From positions 1 through 64,000 of the forward strand of contig CALNHX010007589.1 in NCBI GenBank assembly GCA_940337035.1: a stretch of DNA of 64,000 nucleotides. Direction: 5' to 3'. Position 1 is the stretch's first letter, and every line of letters starts with the position of its first letter. Positions 30,981-41,754 of this stretch are shown here, in pieces. Position numbers and translations under genes: made by a program. Below the pieces are notes generated by a model, which saw nothing but the letters and a program-made list of their open reading frames with translations, was not told the origin of the DNA and made no database searches. The DNA is from Agriotes lineatus. Taxonomy: Eukaryota > Arthropoda > Insecta > Coleoptera > Elateridae.

Positions 30981-31378
30981 TTACTATTATCTATACCAGT
31001 GGGATAAGTAACGCATTACGTCACTCATTTGACACTATTTAAGTTATGTAATGAAGCTCATTACACCACTCAGTTATGTAATGGTTTCATTACGCAACTG
31101 AGTTGTGTAATGACTTCATTACGTAACTGAAATAGTGTCAAATGAATGACATAATGACATTTGCCTACTAAAATATTTTTGAAAATGACAGATCTGATAT
31201 TTCTCTTAATGCACTTTTCTCAATTTTAGGCAGTCGTAGATAAAATTTTGTACAATACATGTGTGATAATGCATCATTAATATACTTGTGTGCTTACATA
31301 ACTCGTGCTGCGCACTCGTTTGTAACTTACACACACGTATATTAATGATGCTGTTATCCCACTTGTATAGTAAATAAC
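30981..31378. mobile_element. Fold-back element with nested palindromes
   Basis: The outer ends 'ccagtgggataa' and 'ttatcccact' are complementary. Within, 31008-31160 is a palindrome ('tttgacactattt' with its complement) and 31271-31351 is an 81-bp hairpin ('gcatcattaatata' arms) with tip CTCGTGC-TGC-GCACTCG (31302-31318), again placing TC opposite TC. The open frame at 31206-31463 follows from the palindrome. Confidence 0.75.
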
Positions 31379-31604
31379 GATTATCTACTTTGTGAATTAA
31401 ATACCTTACTTTGAAGTGTTTGCTTTTTAATGAGCCTTTGTCGCAAATACTAAAACCTGTCACCTGAAATGTTAAAAAAAGTTCTGAAAGAGGTCAATAT
31501 AGCGTACCTTAAAAACCAGACCTGTTAGACTAAATCTGACATTTAATTGGGAGTATACACCCAAAAATTACCTACAAAAAGTTAAAAAATAGCAGGCACC
31601 AAAA

Positions 31605-32345
31605 TGTGTGTTGGGCTGTGTAATCAATGGCTGTCTACTTGAAAACAAGTTTCCAGATTGCTGGAAACAAGCTTATATTACACTACTGCTCTGCTAAAAG
31701 TTACAGATTATATATTACGTACAACTGCTCAATGTAAGCTTTCTATCTTGATCCCGTTAGACTTCCCTAAGGCATTTGGCACAATCGACCGTCGCATACT
31801 ATGCGCTTTACTGCATTTCATTGGATTTAAACAAAATGCAATTGATCTTCTGGCCGATTATCTTTTTGACAGGTTTCAGTGTGTTAAATAACAGAGAAAA
31901 AATCAAATTTTTCACTTCTATTATCTGGCGTTCCTTAAGGGTCTATTTTTGGACCTTTGTTATTTTCTATTTACACATCCAATTTCAGTAAGTGTATTGA
32001 ATTTTGCGACTATCATGCATATGCTGATGACACAAATATATAATTTCTGCTTTCCCTCCGATGTGCTAAACAACGTTTCTAAGATAAACATGCGCCTACA
32101 GAATATTTTCAATTTATCGCTGCAGCACAATTTATTTCTAAATCCGTCAAAATCACAAATAATGGTGTTTGGCAGAAAGCACATCTTCAATAATACATAA
32201 AACACCGAAATTAAAATTAATAGCACCATAATTCTGCAAAGAGTCAGTGTAAAAAATTTAGGATTGCCGCTGGACAGTTCTTCTAAAAACTTAAATCACA
32301 TTTCCACAAACATTCAAAAAGCTTATGCCAATTTATAGTATTTTA
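31605..32345 (+). mobile_element. LINE reverse transcriptase fragment
   Basis: Broken + frames give LLENKFPDCWKQA, TTALLKVTDYI, LSILIPLDFPKAFGTID (motif A region), HFIGFKQNAIDLLADYL and HAYADDTNI (motif C with YADD), then LNLSLQHNLFLNPSKSQIMVF in other frames. This is the same Jockey/CR1-like family as the split LINE at 37608-46161. Deletions and frameshifts are frequent; both ends are missing. Confidence 0.75.
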
Positions 32346-32487
32346 TTTAACTAGCATATAGTGTTGTCTATATTACAAGAGGATGAAGTTTACACATGAG
32401 CCGAATGCGAGTGTTATAATCATCCAAGTGTAATGCAGCCATTGTATGCCTGTCAACCACAATATTTTATCTACATCTATGTATATA
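32346..32487. other. Spacer in intron 3
   Basis: Nothing recognised. Confidence 0.3.
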
Positions 32488-32611
32488 GTGGGTGGCACTG
32501 TAAGTCTGTGTTAAATTCGAGATTAGCAAGTTTGGTTTTGCGTCAGTCTGTGTCAAAACTGACGCAAAACCTAACCTGCTAACTTTGACGTTATTGACAA
32601 TGTAGCCCACT
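32488..32611. mobile_element. Snap-back MITE (copy 1)
   Basis: The arms 'gttttgcgtcag' and 'ctgacgcaaaac' and outer ends 'gtggg'/'cccac' give an almost complete hairpin. The 'actgtaagtctgtgt' and 'tgtgtcaaaactgacgc' blocks recur at 53651-53753. Confidence 0.8.
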
Positions 32612-32730
32612 AATTTAAAAAAAAAATACGCTGTGGAATTTGAAATTTTATATTCTGCTAGTGTAATATGAGCCGCTTTTTATATTTAGAATTGGATATA
32701 TTATGCACTTATTATTTGACAGTTGTAGAT

Positions 32731-32875
32731 AATAGTATAGTGTTATTAGAAGTAAAAGTGATACTTTATGTGACGAAGCTGAAGTTTATTTAGCCGAAGG
32801 TTAGTGAGGCAAATAATTCAGCTAAGCCACATAAAGTCACTTTTACTCCGAATAACATATACTACTTTATCCGCA
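32731..32875. mobile_element. Fold-back element with GA/GA tip
   Basis: 'gttattagaagtaaaagtga' with the following 'actttatgtg' pairs with the right arm ending about 32875. The tip GCCGAA-ggttag-TGAGGC (32793-32810) puts GA opposite GA. A related left arm occurs at 33405. Confidence 0.7.
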
Positions 32876-32917
32876 AACGTATTCAGATAAATTTCATTAA
32901 TATAAATTTAAAAAAAG

Positions 32918-32993
32918 GATGCATCGGCGTGGAATCGAACCCGGGCCACCCGCGTGACAGGCGAGCACTCTACCCCTGCGCCAACCTCGGTTG
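32918..32993 (-). other. tRNA-Asp-like sequence (pseudogene or SINE head)
   Basis: The - strand shows a D arm (GCGC...GTGC), an anticodon arm CTCGC-CTGTCAC-GCGGG with anticodon GTC (Asp), and a T loop TTCGATT, followed at once by a run of seven T, a polymerase III terminator. The acceptor strands (CCGAGGT and CCGATGC) do not pair and only three of five T-stem pairs form, so a functional tRNA is unlikely. The promoter boxes A and B look intact, which suits a tRNA pseudogene or SINE head. Confidence 0.55.
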
Positions 32994-33270
32994 TTTAAAT
33001 AAGGCGTTACTACAATGATATATGAACATACTGAATCACCCGAGCTAGTAGCACACGGCCACAGCAGCTGTCACACCATAACCCACGGCGACAGATGCTC
33101 CGCTGCGCTGCTTACAGGATTTAATTAAATTAGAACTTTTTCGTACTCTTTTTGAAAACAAAAACCGGCCTACTATCTAAGTCTAAAAATTAGCAAAATT
33201 TTAAGCCATCATACAATTTAATCGGTCCAGTATCTTCGGAGGAGATAGTGAACAAACATAGAAAGAAAGA
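32994..33270. repeat. Probable interspersed repeat next to the tRNA-like sequence
   Basis: It contains 'gtatcttcggaggagatagt', a phrase I associate with 3' regions of dispersed arthropod repeats, and a (GAAA)n-like tail at 33257-33274. The family is not assigned. Confidence 0.4.
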
Positions 33271-33404
33271 AACAGAGCAACGATTTTATGTGATTAGGCA
33301 CATAAAGTACGCAAAAGTTGCTATTTTATCTGCTTAATCAGATAAAGTGACACTTTTACCTTGTCAATAGACACATACGTTGTCACTTTTATGACGTTTG
33401 CAAA

Positions 33405-33545
33405 TAATAGTATATTATGTTATTAGAAGTAAAAGTGATACTTTGTGTGGAAGGACTGTTTGACTGACCAGCATGAGAGAGTCAGACAAGTCCGGGCGAG
33501 GAGTGCAAAGCCACTTTTACCAATAGCATATGCTATTTTATTTTT
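33405..33545. mobile_element. Fold-back element related to 32731-32875
   Basis: The left arm shares 'gttattagaagtaaaagtga' with the earlier element and pairs with 'cacttttaccaatagc' on the right. The centre ('tgact'/'agtca') differs, and no GA/GA tip is apparent. Confidence 0.6.
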
Positions 33546-33590
33546 AAACGCCCGAACTTATAGAAATAAATATATATTTAAAAAATTAGT

Positions 33591-33850
33591 CACTTGGGTG
33601 GTCGAGTGGGCTAGCAGTCTGCTTAGCAACCAGATGAACATGGGTTCAAATCTGGCCGTAGCCGAGAATTTTTTTGGAGCGGCAATGGATTTGAGCTTAT
33701 TAGTTAAATTAGCTGTAAGGTAGGTTTAAGATTAGGAGTGTGTTGTATGTTTGCGGCGGAGCGTAATGTAAGTCGCCTGCGGCCCATTGCCTCCGTTGCA
33801 CTTGCCACGAGGTATAAATGGTCCTCGACATCTAGAGGTAAAATACGTTA
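33591..33850 (+). mobile_element. Candidate tRNA-derived SINE
   Basis: A box-A-like 'tggtcgagtgggctag' (33599) and a box-B-like 'gggttcaaatc' (33641) are spaced as in a Ser/Leu-type tRNA, then a T run and about 180 bp of unrelated body ending near 'gaggtaaaatacgttata'. Head-plus-body architecture is typical of SINEs. Target duplications and a clear tail were not found. Confidence 0.5.
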
Positions 33851-33899
33851 TAGATAACTAGCAACCAGTGAGACAAATGTCTCATTTAATAAAACAAAA

Positions 33900-34045
33900 A
33901 AGACCGTCCCGGACGGACCAGCGTCCCGGACGGACGGAAATCACGTGATTTCTCGAAAACCGGAAGTGTCACGTGACCATTTCAAACATATAACTTTCAT
34001 AACTTTGAAACTGAAACAGCGTCCCGGACAGACAAAGCAGCTTCC
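33900..34045. repeat. GTCCCGGAC-type short repeats
   Basis: Four spaced copies of (GTCCCGGACGGAC)-like words, two diverged, around a 'cacgtgatttc' centre. Function unknown. Confidence 0.5.
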
Positions 34046-34239
34046 CTGACAGACAAGATAAGATAAAGGATGAATGAATGAATATATTTCAAAAATTATG
34101 ATTATCGGGAATTTACGTCTAACTTAGTTCCAGGCAATCAAGAAGGTCAATGTCAAAAAAATTCGAAAGCTCAAGTTTTTAAATACTTTTTCCGCCAATT
34201 GTACTAGAACCGATACATTATTGACAATTTTTTTTAGCA

Positions 34240-34690
34240 AAGTCAAACATTCCATTACATCAGCCGTTGCTAGATAATTTACAATAAAACTGTACAGGAA
34301 TAATATTCCCGGCTTAGGCAGAGCATATTCCACTACTATTTCGTAATTTGTTAATTCCTCGTATCGATCGCCGAAAAAATAGTATGTGTATCTTGGACAA
34401 AAAGCAACATTCCCAGACTCCTGTGTTGTTGGGCTCGACAATCGCCTCGCCCAACAATATTCACAGTCGTCTGGGAATGTTACGCTTTTCGTCCTAGATA
34501 CACAATGTACTATTACTCACAATCGGTTAATCATAGGTATCTTTCTAACCTTCAAAGCGGTAGGAAAGCAAGTCATTGTTTACTTTACCTTCCAGCTAGC
34601 TGGGAAAATTTTTCCCGGCTATGTCACTTTCAATGAACTTTCCATGTTACCTAGCAATAGCGTTACAGATTCCGTTGTTAAAGTGATTAA
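34240..34690. mobile_element. Long fold-back element with GA/GA-type tip
   Basis: The inner hairpin 34386-34503 pairs 'gtgtatcttggacaaaaagc' with its complement. The outer arms ('cgttgctagataa' and its complement near 34650) are weaker. The tip is GGGCTCGAC-aatc-GCCTCGCCC (34431-34452), with TC opposite TC and one A-C mismatch. Opposing open frames (34124-34441 - and 34386-34694 +) are by-products of the palindrome. Confidence 0.7.
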
Positions 34691-34771
34691 TTAAACTATG
34701 ATAAAAATAGGTATTAGTTAAAACTTCCCTAATTAAATAAATAATAACGAAAACCGATTATGAGTAAAATG

Positions 34772-34900
34772 GTATACATACCAAGGTGAAAATTTTCATT
34801 CCTGTCTAGAGATAAAGTTGACCTCGACGCTTCGCGTCTCGGTAAACTACTTAATCTCTAGACAGTAATGAAACACTTTCCACGTCGGTATGTAATGTAC
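34772..34900. mobile_element. Fold-back element with GA/GA-type tip
   Basis: Arms 'tgtctagagat' and 'atctctagaca' plus 'ggtatacat' ends. The tip ACCTCGACGC-TTC-GCGTCTCGGT (34821-34843) has five perfect pairs above the TC/TC site. Confidence 0.8.
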
Positions 34901-35194
34901 TATTACTTCCCCACTTTTATGCCTAGGCATAAAAGTAATGCATTTACTTTGTCTGTCAAGTTACATAAGTTGTCACTTTGACGACGTTTGAAAATAAAGA
35001 CCTTAATATGACATATCTTGTTGGTGAACGATATGGATGAACATCAACCCACCGCATACAAGCGAGATAACGATAATAAAAATAATAATAATATATTATA
35101 GTGCATGCGTTTTTAAGACGGCGCTATTGCAAGTACCAGTGTTCATTTAACAATTCTGTTGGTTTAAGAAGTTTTAATTTAAACCGTTTTTTAG

Positions 35195-35580
35195 ATTACA
35201 TTCGTCCTATCTGCTTGCCCATTCCAGGAACCTCAACTGCAAAGGTTGGTGACACCATGTACATGTCCAGCTGGGCTCAAGCCACATCCTTTCGATTAAT
35301 TAAGATTAAAGTGTTGGCGCAGTTAATAGAAAAGGAACAGTGTCAACGACTGCTTGGTACAGAAATTGTGCCCAATACATTCTGCACTCTACAGAATGAA
35401 AATGAGAACAAGATTTTAGTCGAGACGAGGAGTGGTGCAGCATTGATGTTTAATGATAACTATCGATGGCATATCGAAGGCATCAGGATTCATAGTGGTG
35501 ACCTTTCCGAGTTACCTGTTGTTTATGTAAATGTGTCAAGCTACATAAATTGGATTGTAGCAAATATGTATCCTTGGTAA
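35195..35580 (+). CDS. Gene B, terminal exon of the serine protease homolog
   Basis: An acceptor TTTTTTAG ends at 35194. The first two bases complete an Asp codon with the last base of 26662, giving SYYT-DYIRPICLPIPG, the expected start of the second barrel. The exon continues MSSWAQATSF, EKEQCQRLLG, NTFCTLQNENEN, then ETRSGAALMF where GDSGGPL is expected. A Ser is kept at the catalytic position, but the oxyanion-hole and Pro context is lost. It ends with YVNVSSYINWIVANMYPW and TAA at 35578. With His and Asp also replaced, the protein cannot be a protease. Its ending (about M-PW) resembles that of gene A, supporting recent common origin. Confidence 0.9.
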
Positions 35581-36900
35581 TGTTCTGTGATAAAAGTTTA
35601 TTTTTGAGGTAAAATGTAATATAATGTAATACAATTAGCATCAGTAATTGAGTACCATATTAAAAGACGTTGCAATTGTATATTTGTAAGTAAAGGTTGT
35701 ATATTTTTCAACTTATCTAGTTGGTATCTAACAGATTAAAAGTATGATACAACAACTCAAGACAGGTGTGTACTTGGACATTAGAATAGAGTCTTCTAAA
35801 AGCATTGTACTATTTAGGGAAATCATTGTTATAGATTGGCTGCTCTGATTATAACTCAATTAGAAGCAATTATTGGTATCAGCCAAGTTGTTAATTGTTC
35901 TGTTGCGTATCAGTTAATTGATTTAAAACAACAAATGGCATTAGAGTCTTTTCTAAACGCTAAACCTGTTGAATAATGATAGACAGCAGTCTTTATTCAA
36001 ATATTTTCGCAACCTAAGAAGTTCTAATGTAAATTACATGACTAAAGACAGTTATCACTAAACGACACACGGACACGGCCTCAGATACTAAGTTTTGAGG
36101 AGTGCTGTAACAAGAGATAAATCTGGGATTTATGGTTACGCTCCTGAGACCAATATTCAAAATTTACAATAGAAAACGCTCCACTCTGAATACTTAATAG
36201 AGCGGGCTCCCAAAGGGATCCGTATATCAACAATTTTAATGCAACTGAAAATGACTAGAATCTGTAAACATTAGTTTTAGTAAAGCGGCTACCAAAAAAA
36301 AAACAGCGTAGGTTGTATCCATAGGTGAAGACATGAAATAACAGTAGCTATATTAAATAGACAGTGATTTAAAAAACATACATTTATGTGAGAACTAAAT
36401 AAGCAAGTGTTCAAACTCTTTCAAGAATCTTGTTCAAAAACTTTACATTCGTTGCAATCACATTTGCACAATGGAATGTTTGTCTAAGCTGAACAGTACT
36501 TGGTGTTTCCACCCTTACTTGAAATTTAGATAAGACTTATCGTACCTCTTAATATTCAAATAATTAGTTGCCCTTATAAAGGAGCATCATCTGACAAAAT
36601 AGAAATCAGGTTCCCCGTAGTGTTTTCGAACTGAAAATGATTTCAAACAATGCACAAAAAAAACCAATTAAATTACGGAAATCCATTGACTTCAAAACGT
36701 GTATAAAAACATTAACACCAAGAAAACACATCTAAACACAAATCGAATAAAAGAAAATATGTTTAAATGATCAGGTAACCTATGTGTAAGATATCTATGG
36801 CTGCTAGCATGTCTGTTTAAACACATACACGAAACATCAATAGCAACGCATCAAAATAACATTGAAATAATTGTCTTTATATTTAAAATAACGCAAAAAT
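35581..36900. other. 3' flank and intergenic DNA
   Basis: The 3' untranslated region of gene B presumably starts here. Beyond it I see only AT-rich sequence without genes or clear repeats. Confidence 0.4.
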
Positions 36901-36929
36901 CAAAATATCTTATCGCCTTTTTAAGCTGA

Positions 36930-37375
36930 AAACCTATTACCCGAAAGCAGGCTGCTCCGTACCCTTAAATTCAGCACGTCTTAGATTGCGCCGTGATACA
37001 ACGCGTGACACTGGAAACCCTCTATTGCTGCCTTGTTCGACGCTCTTCTGATTGACGTCACGACTTCAAGGCAAAGGCTCCTTTGGATACGACGTAAATT
37101 AGCGTCTCCAAATGTACGCTTTAAGTGTACCCTGGAAATACGGCACACAGTACACCTCGATAGCTCGTTGCATTTTTCACTTGTTTGAAGCAACCGATTT
37201 ACTGCAGGCTTCACGCCGCTTTTATTAATTTACCTTTGGGCAAATTTGCACAATATACTTCTGTTGTCGCGGCACGGGTGCTTCCCGTTGAAGCTGGCGT
37301 GTTACTAAAGCTGAACTTGAAAACGCCCTTCGTCCCGCGGAGAGGCTTTGTCGCAGCATACAAGTAAATTAAAAT
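36930..37375. other. GC-richer block, possible promoter or noncoding element
   Basis: It stands out from AT-rich surroundings and contains a CRE-like TGACGTCA (37054-37061) and several CpGs. Overlapping frames of 77 (-) and 60 (+) codons have no domain. It could be the 5' end of an unseen gene or another piece of the GC-rich insertions. Confidence 0.3.
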
Positions 37376-37607
37376 TCACAATGCACTTCCAACGCAGGAC
37401 CGGTTTTGCAAACATTCGCTTACATAAAGTACAGTGTTAAGTCTCATTGTGATAATAGAATGTATAAAACTCAAGCTGGTTTTTAATTATGAATATAAAA
37501 TAAACATTACAAGCGAGGGATGCAGATCACACGTTACAAATTCAATTTGTTGCAATTGCGTGACAATGCACGGTAGTTAGATATACATTTGAATGGCTTA
37601 ACCAAAG

Positions 37608-38660
37608 AATTAATAACAATAATAATAATAAACGGCTTTATTAGTCCTGATTATATTACATTAATATTTACATTTACATTAAAAAATCATGTACATAAAT
37701 ACAAGATTAAATTATAAGAAGGACTAAATGTCGGGCATTCAGAGAGGCACTAAGTGCCGTCTGCTCTTCCTCGCGAACCGGTGTTCCAGCGGATAATAAG
37801 AAAATAAAACAAAGTAGCAATTTTGCGCATGCCAAACACAGGTAATAACAATTTTTAAAGGCTTGTAAAGAAGTTGCTTCAATGCTGTGTAGCCTACTAT
37901 TGAACTCAGTAACTATATTATAAGAAAAGGATTTCTAAAAGAGTACAGTCTTGTGCATTGGAGGAGTCAATAAACCTTAAATTCCTTAAATATTACCTTA
38001 AATTCAAACTGTGCACGCCATGTCAGTACGAAAGCTTAAACTTTCGAAAAGATAGGTAGGGACCTTCTTGTTGATAATTTTGTAATACAAGCAGCCTGCT
38101 TGCAAGTTAGGTCTATTTGCCATATTTAACCAATTTGCATCTGCCACTTTGTAAGAAATTTAATTCTTTTTTTTTAATGCCATAGATAAACCGTAAACAT
38201 GAATTTTGAACGTGTTGTATCCGGTTTCTATGAATCCGATCTAGACAGTTATAGTAAATCTTGACTGCAAAAATTGAAGTGAAATAGAACAAAAGTATCA
38301 CAAAGCATAAGTTTTAGATTAACAGTTAAGAGATTTTTATTAGTGTATAAAAGTTTTAGATTGGAATATGCTTTTTAGATTAACTTAATAATATGAGTTT
38401 CAAAACGAAGGTTATTAACCAAATATAACCCAAGATTCCTAGCCGCCGCAACTGGTGCAATCCTATTACCATCCACAAGATTTAATTCAGTTCCAATTGT
38501 TGATTTTAAATTGCGATTTCCAAATATTATAAAACATGATTTCACAGGATTTATTTTAAGGCAGTGGTCAGTGAGAAATTAAGATAAAGCTGAGTATCAT
38601 CAGCATAAAAATGGTATTTACAAAAGTTAATGGAGCTAAAAAAAGTTAGAGGTATACATA
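37608..38660 (-). mobile_element. Split LINE, part 4: RT motif C, C-terminal region and 3' end
   Basis: On the - strand from 38640: KYHFYADDTQLYLNFSLTTA (YADD motif), then in frame-shifted form GNRNLKSTIGTELNLVDGNR and AARNLGLYLVNNLRF, followed by CLDRIHRNRIQHVQNSCLRF (38113-38301), the usual C-terminal block of Jockey/CR1-like ORF2. The 3' end has a (TAA)n-type tail at 37608-37633. Reverse transcriptase motifs upstream are at 40575-41750. Confidence 0.78.
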
Positions 38661-38664
38661 TACG

Positions 38665-40570
38665 TGGGCTCCAGAATTGATTCTTAAGGCACATGTTAGA
38701 ACAATTCTATTAAATAAGTTACTTTTGGTACTTAAGCCTCAAATCCTAGCATTTTCACGAGTCACGCAAGTAAAAATTCGTAATTCAGTGGTAATGTTAT
38801 CAAAATTCATTTCTATAAACCTTATTTCCGCACCGTTCAGTTCAAATATAAACGCTTCGCCGTAGTTCACCCACGTAATTCGCCCTTTGTTCTCTTCTGT
38901 TCGTAAAGTAGTCTCAGGTTACCAATTTCTTAGTATTTAACATTGTTCTGGTACACCCAAGGTTCCCTGCACGTTTCGTGGGAAGTGTTGAGTCAGATTT
39001 CATCAGCTTTTCCGTAGCCTTAAGCAGAAGCCCTTAGTCAGCTTTGGTGATCCCAAAATCTTTTAAACCGTTCTGCCGTAAGAGCAACAAGGACGTAGAT
39101 AAACCGCGCATGAGCTTGGTCATTTTTCGAGCCCGCATTTTCCGCAGGAGCATCACTTGGCGTGGAGCCCGCAAGATGTGAGGGTCACGTTGGGTCCGCG
39201 GCCGGCGTCGATTTGCCGAATCAGCGTAAAAAGTTTATTGTCAGAATTCTTGTGTTTTGAAGACACCTTGTGGCCGTCAATTCGAGCTTAGTGCACAGTG
39301 GTTAGAGGTGAACGTTTAGCCGAGTTTTCCGTACCGTTTGGAGCTGAGCACCTCCGCTAACACTTATCGTGGATTATATTTTGGGAACACTCAACCGTGT
39401 ACTAAACTTACCAAGTAGGACGAAGACCCGATCCCTTACCGTCATCTGCCTGTTACCGGGGTCCGTTCTAGTCAACCCTCGTCTTGGGGATGTTTTACCG
39501 CTCGCATTCGCTTGATTTTGGCCCAGTCATGTGGTTTACAACAGTTTCCTGTCGTTTCCGTCCGTTTGGGCACTGACTGAGATGCAACTCGCAGCTGAGG
39601 AAAACAACTTAAGTCTGCACATCTATGTTTCTATCAAGGTAAATTGTTAACCGTTAAATGTTTATAGTGAAGTGTTTTGCCAAAGTGTAGTTTAGGCCAC
39701 TTGAGCCTTTTTGGTTGATTTAAACCGTAAAATGTTGAACAGTTCCGTCAAGTTTTATTGTCTTCATGTTGTTTTGTGTTTTAAGCTCACGTAACGGTTG
39801 TTATACTATTTTTGAAGCGTTTGTTGCTAAATTTTGATACTGTAAAGTAGCTTTTGTGGTAGAACGTACCGACCACATTGTTTGTAATTGTAAACATGTC
39901 TTTTGTTGCCGTTTGGTCATTCAAGTTTAGATTGCGTCGTTAACCCAACTAACCTTTTTGCATATTTTCGACAGTAATATTTAATCATTGTAACTTTCAT
40001 TGTCATTTGTTTCATGTTATTTCATCAGTAGAGTTTATTGTTAATTGTTTATACGTTTTTCATTGGTGTGTTTGCATGCCTTGTGTCTATGTTTTTGTAC
40101 AGGAACCTAGTTGGTGCAAGTAAGTGTAAGCTGATGCCCTTTAAGGTAGGTTTGATCCAGCTGTGACGTCGCTACCTCAGGCTGTGCCAAGGTAGAAGTA
40201 GTAAGGTGATTTACCCACTTCCATTTTCAAGTAATTTCACCTGTGTGGCCGATGTTGTGTTTGTCTCGATTTAGTCAAGAAAATGGTGGCGTACCTTATT
40301 TAACATCTTTAACCCCTTTGTGCTAGAGCACAGCCCTAACTTTCAGATAGTAAAGAACCCGCCCTCGCGGCTGAGTTTCTAGTCGGCGTATTTTGTTACA
40401 GCACATCTTGTAACGAAGGTTGGGGCTGAGCATTTGGCGATATTCTCGATTATGTCTTAGTCATTTTGGAGGTAACATGTTTGGCTCTCAAGCGTATGAT
40501 TTTGCTTTGCACGCTTGAGGGGCTGATTGTTAATGTCGTAAGAACGTTTTCGTGCTGTACCCACACCACA
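38665..40570. mobile_element. GC-richer noncoding insertion inside the LINE
   Basis: About 1.9 kb with no coding frame lies between two parts of one LINE reading frame: RT before motif B and the YADD motif. The exact borders are uncertain by some tens of bases, and a few LINE codons (the PQGS region) are missing. Confidence 0.55.
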
Positions 40571-41750
40571 CGTGACCTGTCTTTGTATTTTACCAGAGGG
40601 GTAACTATTAAAAAAGTGCAAAGCACTGCCATCAGCTTCTATATGGTAAAGAATTGCAAATAAGAGCTCATGATTGATCATGTCAAAGGCCTTAGAATAA
40701 TCTAACAGTATTAAAGTGACCATATCACCTTGATCAATGAATTTGAAAATATCATCAGTTATATTAAGGAGCGCGGTGGTGCAACTATGTTCTGAGCGAA
40801 ATCCGGATTGCACAGAGTGGAAGATTTTGTATGTGTCGAGGTAAACTAACAATTGAGTATTAACAACGCGTTTGAGAACTTTAAAGAATACTGGCTGGAT
40901 GCTTATACGCCTGTAATCGGAAAACTCAGCTGAGGTAGCTTTTTTAGGAATAGGAATAACTAGCGCTTGCTTCCATGTTGAAGGAAATTTACCCTTAACT
41001 AAGCAAAAGTTAATTATGTGTGTTAAATACGGCAAAATAACTGGCAAACACAGATTGATTAAATTTACGTCCACGCCATCAGCTCCGACCTATTTTGTCT
41101 TTATTTTGTATATAACTTTGGAAACCTCCAAATTATTGCTTTAAAGTTGAATTTATCGGTTACGATAACTTTAATGTTATCATAATAGTAATTTTCTAAG
41201 GTGTCAAAATTATTAGATTGGAGTGATTGAGCTGCGTTTATAAAGTGGTCATTAATTAGATCGGCATTCTGCAGGTGAGGAGGTAGTTTAATCGACTCCA
41301 AGTATGCTTTTTGTTCCCGTTTGATTGCAGCAGTTGTGTAATTTTTTAAAGATTTGTGGTAAGACCAATGAGCAGGAAGTTTGGAGCGTTTAACTCTCAC
41401 ATATGCTTTATCCCTTAATGCCATCTTAGGTTCTATATTGTCAGTTAACCAGAGTGTAGGACTTTTAGATATCATTTTAGTTACTAAAGGTGCATGAGCA
41501 TCAATTAGAGCGATTAAATTAAGGTTGAGAAATGCCACTTTATCTTCCACAGAAGGGAGATCATAAATGTGATCCCAGTTAATGTTAACAAGTGTCAGGC
41601 CATTTTATTGTTTCTCAGTAAGTTAATTAACTATGTCAACATTTAAAACAGTTTGGTACATAATTGTCGAGTCCGCTTGTATGTTGGGTCCTTCTTAGCA
41701 ATAGTATATCGCATAAAACTGCAGCGGTTAGTATCAAGTATAGCCTTTCT
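40571..41750 (-). mobile_element. Split LINE, part 3: end of endonuclease linker and RT fingers/palm
   Basis: The 41101-41550 frame (TLWLTDNIEPKMALRDKAYV, HWSYHKSLKNYT) is the linker. 40457-41074 carries RT motifs: GKFPSTWKQALVIPIPKK, DYRRISIQPVFFKVLKRVV, VQSGFRSEHSCTTALLN and LILLDYSKAFDMINHELL (motif A). The last 40 codons of that open frame run into the neighbouring insertion. A stop or frameshift separates the two frames near 41100. Confidence 0.8.
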
Positions 41751-41754
41751 TAAA

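Noticed and set aside
32918..32993. Functional tRNA-Asp
   Set aside because: The acceptor strands do not pair and the T stem has two mismatches.
34124..34694. Antisense pair of about 100-codon frames
   Set aside because: They arise from a long inverted repeat, and neither has a domain.
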